Assembly: GCA_018676675.1 (NCBI GenBank)
Contig: JABHEG010000204.1
Location: forward strand, 1 to 64,000
Direction: 5' to 3'
DNA from: Lentisphaerota bacterium
GTDB taxonomy: Bacteria; Verrucomicrobiota; Lentisphaeria; Oligosphaerales; JABHEG01
Length of the DNA: 64,000 bases
Shown here: piece by piece, positions 36,184-45,712 of the stretch
Position numbering within the stretch: position 1 is the first letter of the stretch
Layout of the letters: the number at the start of each line of letters is the position of its first letter
Made by a program: the position numbers and the translations under genes
Notes under the pieces: model-generated
What the model was told of the DNA's origin: nothing
The model's database searches: none
What the model saw: the letters and a program-made list of their open reading frames with translations, nothing else

Positions 36184-39100
36184 TCAAGGCGAATACACCA
36201 CTTCCCTGGATACCGTTTGTCCGGAGGCGGCTTCGCGGACCTCGATCCGCCAAACACCCCCAAGATCATTCCTTGCCATCGGGAAACTGTACTCAGCTCG
36301 TCCCGCTTCCAGCAAGCCAGCACGGGAAAAGTCGCTGGCGGTACCGTCAGGGCGAACGAGTTTGAGCATGAGGGGCACGAGCCCGGGAAAGCGTTTGCCG
36401 TCCCGGTCATCGAGCCTGGCCTCAATGCACAGTTCCCGCCCGCGCTGTCTGCCCCAGGTGACCCACCGAATCCGTGCCTTGACTGTGAGCCCCCCAACCT
36501 GCCTATCTGCCATCATCAGCAACCGTGCTCCGCCCGCCGGAAGAAGCAAGGTGGCCCATAGGTGATCCCCCACGGACTCCAGCGCCACCTCGTGTCCGGC
36601 CAACACATCATAGGCAAACCGCCCCAGTTCAGGCGTGATCAGAACGGTTGCGGATTGCGGAACTCCCTGCTCCCTCACCTTGCCGAAATGACCATACATC
36701 GGGCCTCGGGTACGAAGGTCGTTCACGACGCCGATGTAGTTCACTCCTTCGGCGCCAAGTACGTTGAGCCACGTATCAGGGGTCAACGAACGGGCGTCTT
36801 CCTCGAGGTGCTCTTCGATCAGCCGCGAAAACGCGGGAGGGACACGGGAGGGAAGCGCTTCGGCATCGCCCATGGCCTCGACGTATTGGGGGTTGCCAAC
36901 GTTCCCATACCTTTCTTCCAGCTGCTTCTCCCGTGCTGCCAATTCCTGCTCATAGGCCTCAAATGACTTGGTCGGTTCCAGAACGACGGTGCCCGGGATT
37001 TTGACCAACGTCTGCGGATCAACCACAACCATCCCATCGCCCTGAGAGAAGCGAGTGATGGCGTCAGCCGCCGGACGGGTCAGGCACACGGCACGGGAAA
37101 CCACGAGTAAGTCATACTGCGCGAGCACGTCGTCGGCCCGCTCGAAATCTTCGTCGTACAGCACATCGAACGGCACACCGGAATGGACAACACAGTTCTC
37201 CAGCCAGGACGTTCTGGGCCAGCGCACTTCGCGGTAAATCTGACTCGAAAATGAGCGCAAGATGGCGACTTTTCGGGGCCGGTTACGCCAGCGCGGGATG
37301 AGTCCGGCCAGTGGGCCAATCTCCTCGGTGTGGAACCGCCCGAAGGTCTGCACCAGCTCGGGCGTCCATGGCATGATCTTCCCGGTGACCTTGGGGTTCT
37401 CTCCCAGGATACGCACCGCTTCACCCCAAGTGGGTGTGGGGGTCCCGAACAGCTCGTCCAACTGGGCCTTGGTCGTACAGCGGTTGTAGTAGTTGGAGAA
37501 TGTGGCGCTGGTCATGGGTTGGGCGTTCCAGTAGGTCAGCATGCGGATTGGTTGAAGCACACAAAGCCAGGCCGTTTCCCGGAACATATCTGCGGTCGGC
37601 ATAGCCGCGTAAGGGGCTGCTCTCCCCTTCTTGAACAGGAACTGGGGCATTCCAGTCGGGCGCATCCGCGTCCCGCGCACAGCCGCATTGAGACGCTCCT
37701 GAACCATCACCGCAGCCATGGGGTTCTCGTAGTAGTACCATTCCTGAGCGATGCTCACACGCTCGAAAGCCCGGACGGCGCAACGTCGAAGAATCGGTTC
37801 CTGAACCGTCAGGACATCAGGACGCCCGACATGGATTGCGTCGCTAATCGTCTGATTCATCAGGCTTTCGGTGGGACCGGTCGTGCCATGGAACCAGCGG
37901 TGGTAGGCGTAGAGCGGATCGCTCAACTCCAGCACTCGATCGGCTGGCGGATTCATCTTCGCCACACTGGGTTTGAGCCGTCCATATGGGTTCTGAAACG
38001 CATCGACGTTGCCCTTGGGCGGGTCCTGCCACGCCGTGAGATCAAGTCCGAACACCTTCTTGACCCAGTCACGCCTGGGCTGGGAATAGTCGTGCTGCCA
38101 GATCCATTGCATCTCGCTCGTAAGCGTCACGCTTCGAGCAGCCGGGACGTGTCTGAACTCCTCCGCGAAGGCCTCTGCCTCACGCGTCAACTGAGCCCGC
38201 ATGTGTTTGCTGTCATGGAAATTGGTCCGGAACGGGCTTCCGGTCATGCCCTGAACCCAATCCTCACCGAGGACGCGTCGCGGATAACCGACGTAGTGCT
38301 TGAGCGGCCCCCAGGCGAGACCGTCAACCATGGCGTCCTCGACACGCCCACCACCGATCGTGAACCCCAACTCACGGGGCGCGTTCCACCCCCAGGGCGA
38401 AACCTGCAGATTCTCATAGGGAACGGCTGCCCTTGTGATCCGTACCACGCGCCGGAACGCCGCGACCTCATGGCCGGCAGCCTCCACGACAGCTGCAAAG
38501 GAGTAAACGCCCGTCACCAGGTCGGGAACGAAGCGAAAGGCGATGAGCCGACTCTCTCCAACCCCGAGTTTCCCGACCTCAACTCGGTCCAACACCGACG
38601 GACCAATCGTCAGCGTTGCCAGCAGACGTCGAACACGGTCTGCACCAGTGTTCGTGATCGTGCATTCCCATCGCTGTCGTCCTGGTGTTCGCGCTATCGT
38701 AGGAAGGAAGCGGCCGGGGCGGATACACACGTCCGGCTGAATGCCTCTCTCAAGACAGGCTTCGAGATCTGCCAGAGCCGCTGCCTCCCCGGCAGTCACA
38801 GGGCGGTCATACACAATGAGATCATCAAACACCGCTCCGGCTGACGCATTGGGCCCTGCTGAGCCCAGACGAAAAGCCGGCAGGGGCGTGGGAATCTCCA
38901 CCCCCTTCAGTCGGGCCGCTTCCCGACCGTCGAGATACAGAACCGCATGATCCACGTCCCACGTCACGACTACGTGGCACCATGTCTGTAGCTCCTCTCG
39001 CCTTGGCACCCTTTTCTCGAGGGTCCTCCCATCGCGACGGCTGGACAACGCGAAGGACGCGTCATCCACGAAAGCCAGCTGCAAGTGGGGCTCCCAGCGG

Positions 39101-40071
39101 TTTGATCTTGGGATCTCGAACAGCGTCCGGCGATGCTGCTTCCGGATGTGCGGAGAGAACCAGAAGGCCACGCTCCCCCGACGGTGCGTCAGCCCCGAGT
39201 TGAGTCCAGGAAAGGAAAGTCGGTCCGCGGCTCGGTAGGCGTGACCAGGCATCCAGTCCGAGGCCGAACGAATCCCCGCGTAGGAGTACCCTCCCAGGAA
39301 TTCCAGCTGGAACGCATCAAAGGCGAGTTGCTGGGCGGGAGCAGCCGCGGCAAGGCGAATACTGATTCTGTGATACTCCTGCTTGCTCTTGTCCCGAGTG
39401 AAACGACCGAGGGTGAAGACGGCTTCGTGACGGGTCCACTCCTCACCGGGAACGACAGCACAGCGCGCCAGTTCCTCTCCAGATTCGCTCCCGACCACCA
39501 CACTCAGTTCGGCCGCTGCCCGGGAAGGCGCCGTCCGGACGTGGAACGAGAAGACGTACTGCCCTTCCAGGAGGTCGACCGCAGGGGAGAACACCATTCC
39601 ATCTCCCGGTCGTGGAGCAACCATCTCAAGCCAATAACGCCCCTGCAGGCTGAGATGTGGGGCATCACCCGAGGGTCTAACGGTCAGCTTGCCCTCCCCA
39701 ACAGGCTCCCAGCCACGTCCGGAATCGCCTCCAGGCAGAATCTCCGCAGCAACTGGGGCCAGGTAGTTCCGGAAGGTGACCTTCTTCGCCGTCTCAAATC
39801 CCGGACTCAGCAGCAGGCCTCGCCCGTTTCTCCCAGGCAGAAAGCAGGGGGCATTTGCATGGATGCGCTCGAAAGCCCCCCCCGTGGCCATGCTGTGTCG
39901 GGAAAACGATCCGCGGCTTTCCTCCCCTCCGGGAGCACGCCCCAGCAGGTCTCCGTCGAAGGCGAAATGGGAAAGCAACCCGCTCAGGGGGATGTCGGTG
40001 CCAGCCAACAGAGAGAAACTGAGGAGGGGAAGCAAACCGAACAGATGGCGCACACGACATGAGCGGAACAT
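36184..40071 (-). CDS. exported LamG-domain protein with GH42-like barrel and trimerisation domain
   Basis: A protein of 1295 residues. GAAGGAGG just upstream fixes the ATG at 40071 (MFRSCRVRHLFG). A signal peptide (about 1-25) and a jelly-roll (about 100-230) precede a LamG/concanavalin domain at about 285-440 (GSVAFWFSPHIRK, HVVVTWDVDHAVLYLDGREA). A TIM-barrel-like region runs from about 570 to 930 with WGWNAPRELG, SLTSEMQWIWQHDY and AQEWYYYENP. A flavodoxin-like domain near 940-1030 (RKVAILRSFSSQIYRE, YDLLVVSRAVCLTRPAADAI) resembles the GH42 middle domain. The C-terminal 150 residues are beta-rich. It is a putative beta-galactosidase-like enzyme; the catalytic residues are not certain. It forms part of the exported glycan-active set. 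Confidence 0.75.
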   Translation of the reverse strand: MFRSCRVRHLFGLLPLLSFSLLAGTDIPLSGLLSHFAFDGDLLGRAPGGEESRGSFSRHSMATGGAFERIHANAPCFLPGRNGRGLLLSPGFETAKKVTFRNYLAPVAAEILPGGDSGRGWEPVGEGKLTVRPSGDAPHLSLQGRYWLEMVAPRPGDGMVFSPAVDLLEGQYVFSFHVRTAPSRAAAELSVVVGSESGEELARCAVVPGEEWTRHEAVFTLGRFTRDKSKQEYHRISIRLAAAAPAQQLAFDAFQLEFLGGYSYAGIRSASDWMPGHAYRAADRLSFPGLNSGLTHRRGSVAFWFSPHIRKQHRRTLFEIPRSNRWEPHLQLAFVDDASFALSSRRDGRTLEKRVPRREELQTWCHVVVTWDVDHAVLYLDGREAARLKGVEIPTPLPAFRLGSAGPNASAGAVFDDLIVYDRPVTAGEAAALADLEACLERGIQPDVCIRPGRFLPTIARTPGRQRWECTITNTGADRVRRLLATLTIGPSVLDRVEVGKLGVGESRLIAFRFVPDLVTGVYSFAAVVEAAGHEVAAFRRVVRITRAAVPYENLQVSPWGWNAPRELGFTIGGGRVEDAMVDGLAWGPLKHYVGYPRRVLGEDWVQGMTGSPFRTNFHDSKHMRAQLTREAEAFAEEFRHVPAARSVTLTSEMQWIWQHDYSQPRRDWVKKVFGLDLTAWQDPPKGNVDAFQNPYGRLKPSVAKMNPPADRVLELSDPLYAYHRWFHGTTGPTESLMNQTISDAIHVGRPDVLTVQEPILRRCAVRAFERVSIAQEWYYYENPMAAVMVQERLNAAVRGTRMRPTGMPQFLFKKGRAAPYAAMPTADMFRETAWLCVLQPIRMLTYWNAQPMTSATFSNYYNRCTTKAQLDELFGTPTPTWGEAVRILGENPKVTGKIMPWTPELVQTFGRFHTEEIGPLAGLIPRWRNRPRKVAILRSFSSQIYREVRWPRTSWLENCVVHSGVPFDVLYDEDFERADDVLAQYDLLVVSRAVCLTRPAADAITRFSQGDGMVVVDPQTLVKIPGTVVLEPTKSFEAYEQELAAREKQLEERYGNVGNPQYVEAMGDAEALPSRVPPAFSRLIEEHLEEDARSLTPDTWLNVLGAEGVNYIGVVNDLRTRGPMYGHFGKVREQGVPQSATVLITPELGRFAYDVLAGHEVALESVGDHLWATLLLPAGGARLLMMADRQVGGLTVKARIRWVTWGRQRGRELCIEARLDDRDGKRFPGLVPLMLKLVRPDGTASDFSRAGLLEAGRAEYSFPMARNDLGGVWRIEVREAASGQTVSREVVYSP

Positions 40072-40165
40072 CGTTTTGCCTCCTTCGACAGGAACGCATG
40101 TTGCACGGATGGGAGCCGGGTGCCGAAAGACGCCGCACGGTCGCAGACCGTCCCACAACACCGGT

Positions 40166-43081
40166 TCATACACTGCTTCCAGGGGACGCCAGCAGCAGGA
40201 AGTGGTCCCGAATCCGCCGCACAGACTCAAGCACACTTGCCGAATCGGCACTGGTCACCTTCGCGCGACTGAAGACCAGACGGGCAAAGACCACGGCGAT
40301 CACTTTCAGATCAGCGGCAACGACGGGATGATCCTGCGCCGTCGCCTCCGCATGCTCCAACGTATCGACGTTGCCCGGCCGCGGTAGTCCGGCAAAGGCA
40401 AGAAGCTCCTGAACAAGCTGATGAGCCACCGAAACGACCGCCCCGGCCTCAGTCTTCGGAGTGCGCAGCAGCGTGCCCCAAAGGCGGGTACAGCGACGTT
40501 TGAGACGCCAGTATCGGTAGCGTGCAAGCAGTTCCGCCTGATGGCGAAGCAACGTCCAGAGCCCTCCGAGGAAGGCCAAAGGCAGCAGCGCTGGAACAGG
40601 CCCGGCGTGAGTGAATCCCGCAAAGAAGTCGATCACTATCCGCCAGAGCACGCGCCGCGCACGCGCCAACAGGGCGAACAAACCTGCCCTGGCCTGCTTC
40701 CAGGCCCCCAACAACCACTGCTTCCCAAGCTTGACAGCCGCCTTGGCCAGGTCCTTTGGTCCGGGCTCGACCGTCTTGGCCTCCATCGCCGCTTCCCGAC
40801 AGACAGCCTCAACCGCTTCGGACATCTTGCTCTTGTCTTTACGCGCTTCCAGGACGTCTTTCCTGGCAGGGCTGGCGACCTTCTTCGGCTTGAGCAAAGC
40901 AAACTCGGGTGGCCGGGCTTCCCACTCCTCACCGAACGGGTCCAAGACTTTGGCCAGGAAGCCGGGCTTGCTCTCAATCCGCATGTCACCGGGCGGCACA
41001 CCGTCGAATGTCAGCCAACCGAACGGCTCGCAGAAAACCTGGCTCCAGGCGTGCGCATGGTACTCGTAGACCTCGAATGAACCAGTCAGCACATTGTAGT
41101 TCCCTGGTGAATACCCAGTGGCCAAACGAGCTGGCAAGCCGGCACACCGAGCGAGGACAACGAATGCCTGGGCAAAGTGTTGACAGTAACCCACTCTCGA
41201 CTCAAAGAGGAAGTAGTCCACCACCTCCGCCTCCGGAGGAATGGCGGGGGCGGTGAGCTCATACGTGTAGTTCCCCCTCAAATAGTCCTTGATCGCCCCC
41301 GCCTTGGCCACGGCATCTTTATGGCCGACGGTGATCTGTTCGGCAAGTTCAGAGACGCGAGAGGAGATCAGCCCCTTCTCCAAATGGCGGTACGGACTGG
41401 GGAACTCAGCGCTGCCCCAACGCTCATCGGTCTCACGGGTGGCCCTTGCCGACAGTTCTTCCTGGCGCTGGGAAGCCAGTTCCGACGTTCCGAGCCTGGC
41501 CGTAGCGCCGTGCCACGGGCGTTCCTTGCCTCCGGGCGCCTCTGATCGGCGACCGCTCCTGGCCGCGTATGCGAGACCTTCTGATGCTGGAATGGGAGAG
41601 CTTAGAGCCACTGCCTCCGGCACAGGCTGTTCAGCGTCGCTCTTCCTCCTCCCCTGTCGTCGCTTCCGCCCTGCCGGCCCAAGTCGGAGAGCCCGCTTCG
41701 GCCGTTCCGCGGCCCGACTACCGTAACGAGTCATGAACTCCCAGTTACTGGCGATCAGAACAGACCGCTCACGATCACGCTGACCTGCCTCGTGGGCTGC
41801 GATGATCGCGTACTCCGCCCGGGCCAACTCCCGCCCGAACGCAGCGGCCGCTTCCGTCGTTCCTGCTTCCGTAGGGACACCGGAGGCACAGACATATTGC
41901 CACGGAAGAGCCGGGATGTTACGGGTCAAGGTCGCACCGAAGCCACGGAAGCGCATAGTCGGAGGGAGAGCACGTGCCGCGGCCGAGCCCTCCCCCCCGC
42001 TATACGACGGCGATTGGCGCCAGCGCCATGTCTCGGCTCGATAGGCGCCGAACAGTCTCCTGGAAACAGCCTTCTCGATCGAGAAATGCTGGGGCACGCG
42101 CCGCGGTTCAGGCGTGGCAACCATGTCTTCAGGCCCCCCAGCCTTCTGCAGGAGCGTTGAGACCGTCCACTTCTCCCCGTTGTAGACATCATAGAGCTGA
42201 GCCAGCCAGTACAACCTGGCCGACGATTTCACCCGCATCACAAGGTCGTCACCAATGGCCCCGCTCCCCGGCCCTTCCCGGGAATCCATCTCACTGTCTC
42301 CGGCGGAATCGACGAGGTTCTCCGCGTCTTTCGACACCACGCTGGGCGACTTGCCTTCGTCCACCGTCTTCGCCCCCTCCTCTGACACGATGTACCTCTT
42401 GGCCCCGCCGACCCAGTCCTTCCAGAGCATCGGGAACTCCTGCGGTTGCGTCGTTCCGTACGACACGGGCACAACTCCGGCCGAACGCCCCTGAGGTTGC
42501 GGAAGAGCCTGGATGAGAAGTACTGCAATGGCAGCAAAAAGGGCGAAGTGTATGGCCCGGTATCGCCACGTGCTGCCCGGGGTTGCCTCAAGCGCCGCAT
42601 TCGACTCGGGCCCGGTCAGACGCAGGACCCGCGTGTGGTAGAGAAACAGCATCCCCAAAGGGACGTAAGCCAACACCGACAGCAAGTACACCGTTCGGTC
42701 TGGAGACGTCCCTCCGAACCCAACCAGGATCAACGAAATCACGACGAGAAGCCCGTATTCCCGTTCCACGCCGGAAAGGGAAAGGCCGAACGCAAGCAAC
42801 GTAGCCGTCTCGACCAGCGCAACATCCGGGGTCGTCTGCCTGACCCGCATCTGGCACCAGCAAATCGCCCCGATCCCGATCAACGCTTGTGTTCCCTGAC
42901 GCAACCACATCGGGAACCAGCGTTCGGGAAGACGTGACAGGAAGGCCACCGGGAAGACCAGCGCCAACGTGACAAGGGTCAAGGTCGGATCGCCCGACTG
43001 CCAGAGAGCGGAGACGATGCTCACTGACAGCAGGGCGAGACACAGGACCTGGTTTGAGAGGGTGACGTTGCGGTCTTTCAC
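40166..43081 (-). CDS. membrane transglutaminase-like protein (TgpA/DUF3488 type)
   Basis: A protein of 971 residues from a GTG at 43081. About six membrane segments lie in the first 190 residues (LVTLALVFPVAFLSRLP, LLVVISLILVGFGG, FALFAAIAVLLIQALP). A large outer domain follows, with the transglutaminase core at about 570-700. The C-H-D triad is visible: GYCQHFAQAF near 629, EYHAHAWSQVF near 675 and WLTFDGVPP near 690. Another membrane helix lies near 830 (VPALLPLAFLGGLWTLL), then a cytoplasmic tail. The family occurs with MoxR and DUF58 proteins, as here. The enzymatic role may be peptide cross-linking or cleavage in the envelope; this is known for few members. The insert of about 100 Arg/Ser-rich residues near 470-570 is unusual. 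Confidence 0.88.
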   Translation of the reverse strand: MKDRNVTLSNQVLCLALLSVSIVSALWQSGDPTLTLVTLALVFPVAFLSRLPERWFPMWLRQGTQALIGIGAICWCQMRVRQTTPDVALVETATLLAFGLSLSGVEREYGLLVVISLILVGFGGTSPDRTVYLLSVLAYVPLGMLFLYHTRVLRLTGPESNAALEATPGSTWRYRAIHFALFAAIAVLLIQALPQPQGRSAGVVPVSYGTTQPQEFPMLWKDWVGGAKRYIVSEEGAKTVDEGKSPSVVSKDAENLVDSAGDSEMDSREGPGSGAIGDDLVMRVKSSARLYWLAQLYDVYNGEKWTVSTLLQKAGGPEDMVATPEPRRVPQHFSIEKAVSRRLFGAYRAETWRWRQSPSYSGGEGSAAARALPPTMRFRGFGATLTRNIPALPWQYVCASGVPTEAGTTEAAAAFGRELARAEYAIIAAHEAGQRDRERSVLIASNWEFMTRYGSRAAERPKRALRLGPAGRKRRQGRRKSDAEQPVPEAVALSSPIPASEGLAYAARSGRRSEAPGGKERPWHGATARLGTSELASQRQEELSARATRETDERWGSAEFPSPYRHLEKGLISSRVSELAEQITVGHKDAVAKAGAIKDYLRGNYTYELTAPAIPPEAEVVDYFLFESRVGYCQHFAQAFVVLARCAGLPARLATGYSPGNYNVLTGSFEVYEYHAHAWSQVFCEPFGWLTFDGVPPGDMRIESKPGFLAKVLDPFGEEWEARPPEFALLKPKKVASPARKDVLEARKDKSKMSEAVEAVCREAAMEAKTVEPGPKDLAKAAVKLGKQWLLGAWKQARAGLFALLARARRVLWRIVIDFFAGFTHAGPVPALLPLAFLGGLWTLLRHQAELLARYRYWRLKRRCTRLWGTLLRTPKTEAGAVVSVAHQLVQELLAFAGLPRPGNVDTLEHAEATAQDHPVVAADLKVIAVVFARLVFSRAKVTSADSASVLESVRRIRDHFLLLASPGSSV

Positions 43082-43156
43082 AGAGAACCCAACCGATCGT
43101 TAATCAATCCGGAACCGATGCCTTTGCTGTCAGTCGTCGCCTGCCATTGATACCGG

Positions 43157-44383
43157 TCACGACGTTGCCAGCGAAAGGGCTCTGGTCAACTGCATCCCGG
43201 GATGCAATTCCGCGGCATCCACGAGCCTGCTCTTGCCTGGAAGCGGCGCCTGGGAACGCCCCCTACTCCCGGACCGGGCCGCGAACGCTTCGCGACGAGC
43301 GCACAGCCACCGAACCGTCATTCCCTGAGCACAGAACACCTCAAGCACGCTTTGGGTGGACCGGGAACTCCCCAAACTCAAGCAGTAGACAGATGTATCA
43401 CGGGGCAGACTGTCTCCGAGCACGAATGCGGCATCTGCAAGGCGCACAGGCCCTGCCTTGAGAGTGGCCAACGTGTATAGCAGTTTCTTCTCGGCCTCCG
43501 CGGCAGGCCCCGGGGGGATGGCCACGATCCTCTCGCCGCCCGCACAAAAGGCCAGATTGCAGTAAAGCCCGGCAACGTGCGAGCAAATGCTGGCCGCCGC
43601 CCGAACTTGGTATTCCAGGTTCGACCAGTGTTCAGCGCCGCTCACATCTTCCTCGAAGGCATCCAGAAGAATCGCAACCGACATGACCGCATTGCGCTCA
43701 AATTCCCGCACCATGAGCTTGCCGAAACGCGCGCTCGCCCGCCAGTGGATATGCCGCATGCCATCGGTAGGATTGTACTCACGGATCCCGAAGAACTCCT
43801 GGCTCGTGCCAGCGGCACTGACCGGATTTCCGTCTGTGGCAGCCATCCCGCTCCGGGGAGCCAACTCCAGCTCCGTCAAAGGCTCAACACCGGGCATGAC
43901 CAACATGCTGCGAGGGCAAGAGAAGGAACGTTCACGCACGAAGAGTCCCGCTGGGTCACCACTCCGGAGCGTGAGCGCGTCAAGATCGAACTCACCCCGC
44001 TTCATCGCCAGCATCCGCCGGTTGACAACCCGTTCCTCGCGTCCGCCAAGGGATGGAACAACCACGACATGCGGGTCCGATGCCGCGAAGCCACAGGACT
44101 CACTGATCACCAGAGGCTGCCGGCGACGGCGCAACCCATTGGACACGAGCACCGGCATGGAAACGACGTGCCCTGCCTCCGCATCACCGACAGCCGCACG
44201 AGCGACCTTGACGCCGCGCAGGGAGAACAGGGCCCCAACGAAGCTCGCAATGGTCAGGGCGACAGCCGCGCAGGCGAACACGAACGCGAAAAGCGTCTGA
44301 TGCACCATGGTGATCATGAACCAGACCACCCCGAGCACAAAAACGACATACCCACGCGATGTCGGCCGAACCGGGAGCTTCAT
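43157..44383 (-). CDS. DUF58 domain protein
   Basis: A protein of 408 residues from MKLPVRPTSRGYVV. Its ATG overlaps the stop of the upstream MoxR gene as ATGA, which favours this start over an in-frame ATG at 44404. Two N-terminal membrane helices (YVVFVLGVVWFMITMV, LFAFVFACAAVALTIASFVGAL) precede a beta-rich region. The DUF58 hallmark GIREYNPTDGMRHIHWRASARFGKLMVREFE lies near residue 215. The following part has a von Willebrand A-like fold (SVAILLDAFEED) with an incomplete MIDAS, as in other DUF58 proteins. It probably acts with the MoxR ATPase and the transglutaminase at the membrane; the precise role is unknown. Confidence 0.92.
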   Translation of the reverse strand: MKLPVRPTSRGYVVFVLGVVWFMITMVHQTLFAFVFACAAVALTIASFVGALFSLRGVKVARAAVGDAEAGHVVSMPVLVSNGLRRRRQPLVISESCGFAASDPHVVVVPSLGGREERVVNRRMLAMKRGEFDLDALTLRSGDPAGLFVRERSFSCPRSMLVMPGVEPLTELELAPRSGMAATDGNPVSAAGTSQEFFGIREYNPTDGMRHIHWRASARFGKLMVREFERNAVMSVAILLDAFEEDVSGAEHWSNLEYQVRAAASICSHVAGLYCNLAFCAGGERIVAIPPGPAAEAEKKLLYTLATLKAGPVRLADAAFVLGDSLPRDTSVYCLSLGSSRSTQSVLEVFCAQGMTVRWLCARREAFAARSGSRGRSQAPLPGKSRLVDAAELHPGMQLTRALSLATS

Positions 44384-45681
44384 TTGTGCTTTGCTCTTTC
44401 CCATCTCTCGATAGGATGCTGCCCCAGAATCGATTCCACGACCTGCTCAGAACTCTCCCATTCCGCCCGAGCTTGAAGCTTGAGCGGAAGCCGGTGACTC
44501 AGAACAGCCACGGCGAGGTCACGCACGTCCCGCGGAAGGACGTAGTCGCGTCCCTGGCAGGCCGCCTTGGCTTGACTGGTCCTCATAAGAGCCAAAGATG
44601 CACGCGGACTGGCACCGAAGTTGAAGGCGGGATGATGCCTCGTAGACTCGACGAGAGTCACAATGTAGTCTTTCACGGGGTCAGACACGTGGACGGTCCT
44701 TACGAGCGCCTGGCACTGCAGAATGTCGGACGCCTGGATCACGTATGAAATATCGTTGATCGGATGACGCGCCATCTGCCTGTCCAGGATGGCACACTCG
44801 ACCTCATTGCTGGGGTATCCCACGCGCAAACGCATCTGGAAACGATCCAACTGGGCCTCCGGCAACGGATAGGTGCCGTGGAAGTCCACCGGGTTCTGGG
44901 TCGCGATGACGAAGAACGGCTTCTGTAACACATGCGAGTGACCGTCAACGGTCACGGCAGATTCGGACATGCACTCCAGGAGGCTTGACTGCGCTCTGGG
45001 CGTTCCACGGTTGATCTCGTCCGCCAAAATCACGTTCGCGAAAATCGGTCCGGGGATGAAATTGAAACACGCGCTGTGCTCATCGTAAACATTGACCCCG
45101 GTGATGTCCGTCGGGAGCAGGTCCGGGGTGAACTGGATGCGCTTAAACTCGGATCGGATCGACTTCGCCAGCGCACTGCCAAGCATGGTCTTGCCGACCC
45201 CGGGCACATCCTCAATCAGAACGTGCCCATCGCTGAGCATTGCCAGGACGATATTCTCAATGACATCGTCTTTCCCCTGCACGACCCGGGCAATGTTCCC
45301 GGTGACGGCCCGCACCATCGTCTGCAGGAATTTCAGATCAAAGACACGGCTGTCCAGCTCACCTGACACAGTGGCCTCGTCCATGTCAGACTCGACCTCA
45401 TTGTAGACCAGCAGCGACTCTCCGAGCTGCGTGACATCCATGTGTTTGAGCTCGAGGGGTTCTGTGAGTGGAGCCGAATTAACGAACGTACCGTTGCGGC
45501 TCCCCATGTCCTCAACAGTCAGCACATTTCCGTCGCGCGCGAAGCGCACGTGGCGGCGCGACACCCCCCTCCCAGCCAGAACGAGATCACAGTCGGTGCT
45601 CCGACCAACAACGGTGATCCCCTCCGGTATCACATACTCGCTGACTTGTTTATAGCCCTCTTGAACGATGAGCTTCGGCAT
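44380..45681 (-). CDS. FHA domain-MoxR AAA+ ATPase fusion
   Basis: A protein of 433 residues with GGAGAG before the ATG. An FHA domain (residues 1-95) shows GRSTDCDLVL, SRRHVRF and SRNGTFVN, the phosphothreonine-binding residues of the family. The MoxR AAA+ domain follows (about 115-430): Walker A GVGKTML, Walker B VILADEINRG, the ATQNP sensor 1 region and LPEAQLDRFQMRL. MoxR ATPases act as chaperones for metal-binding or VWA-type partners, and the adjacent DUF58 gene is the usual partner. The N-terminal FHA fusion implies control by a Ser/Thr protein kinase, which is not in this window. It lies 31 bases downstream of lysS. Confidence 0.93.
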   Translation of the reverse strand: MPKLIVQEGYKQVSEYVIPEGITVVGRSTDCDLVLAGRGVSRRHVRFARDGNVLTVEDMGSRNGTFVNSAPLTEPLELKHMDVTQLGESLLVYNEVESDMDEATVSGELDSRVFDLKFLQTMVRAVTGNIARVVQGKDDVIENIVLAMLSDGHVLIEDVPGVGKTMLGSALAKSIRSEFKRIQFTPDLLPTDITGVNVYDEHSACFNFIPGPIFANVILADEINRGTPRAQSSLLECMSESAVTVDGHSHVLQKPFFVIATQNPVDFHGTYPLPEAQLDRFQMRLRVGYPSNEVECAILDRQMARHPINDISYVIQASDILQCQALVRTVHVSDPVKDYIVTLVESTRHHPAFNFGASPRASLALMRTSQAKAACQGRDYVLPRDVRDLAVAVLSHRLPLKLQARAEWESSEQVVESILGQHPIERWERAKHK

Positions 45682-45712
45682 ACGTTATCTCTCCGGCAGG
45701 CGTCAGTGGCGG

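Noticed and set aside
36135..36497. N-terminal extension of the nucleoside deaminase
   Set aside because: It overlaps the end of the upstream LamG/GH42-like gene and has no deaminase similarity; GTG at 36134 has a proper ribosome site.
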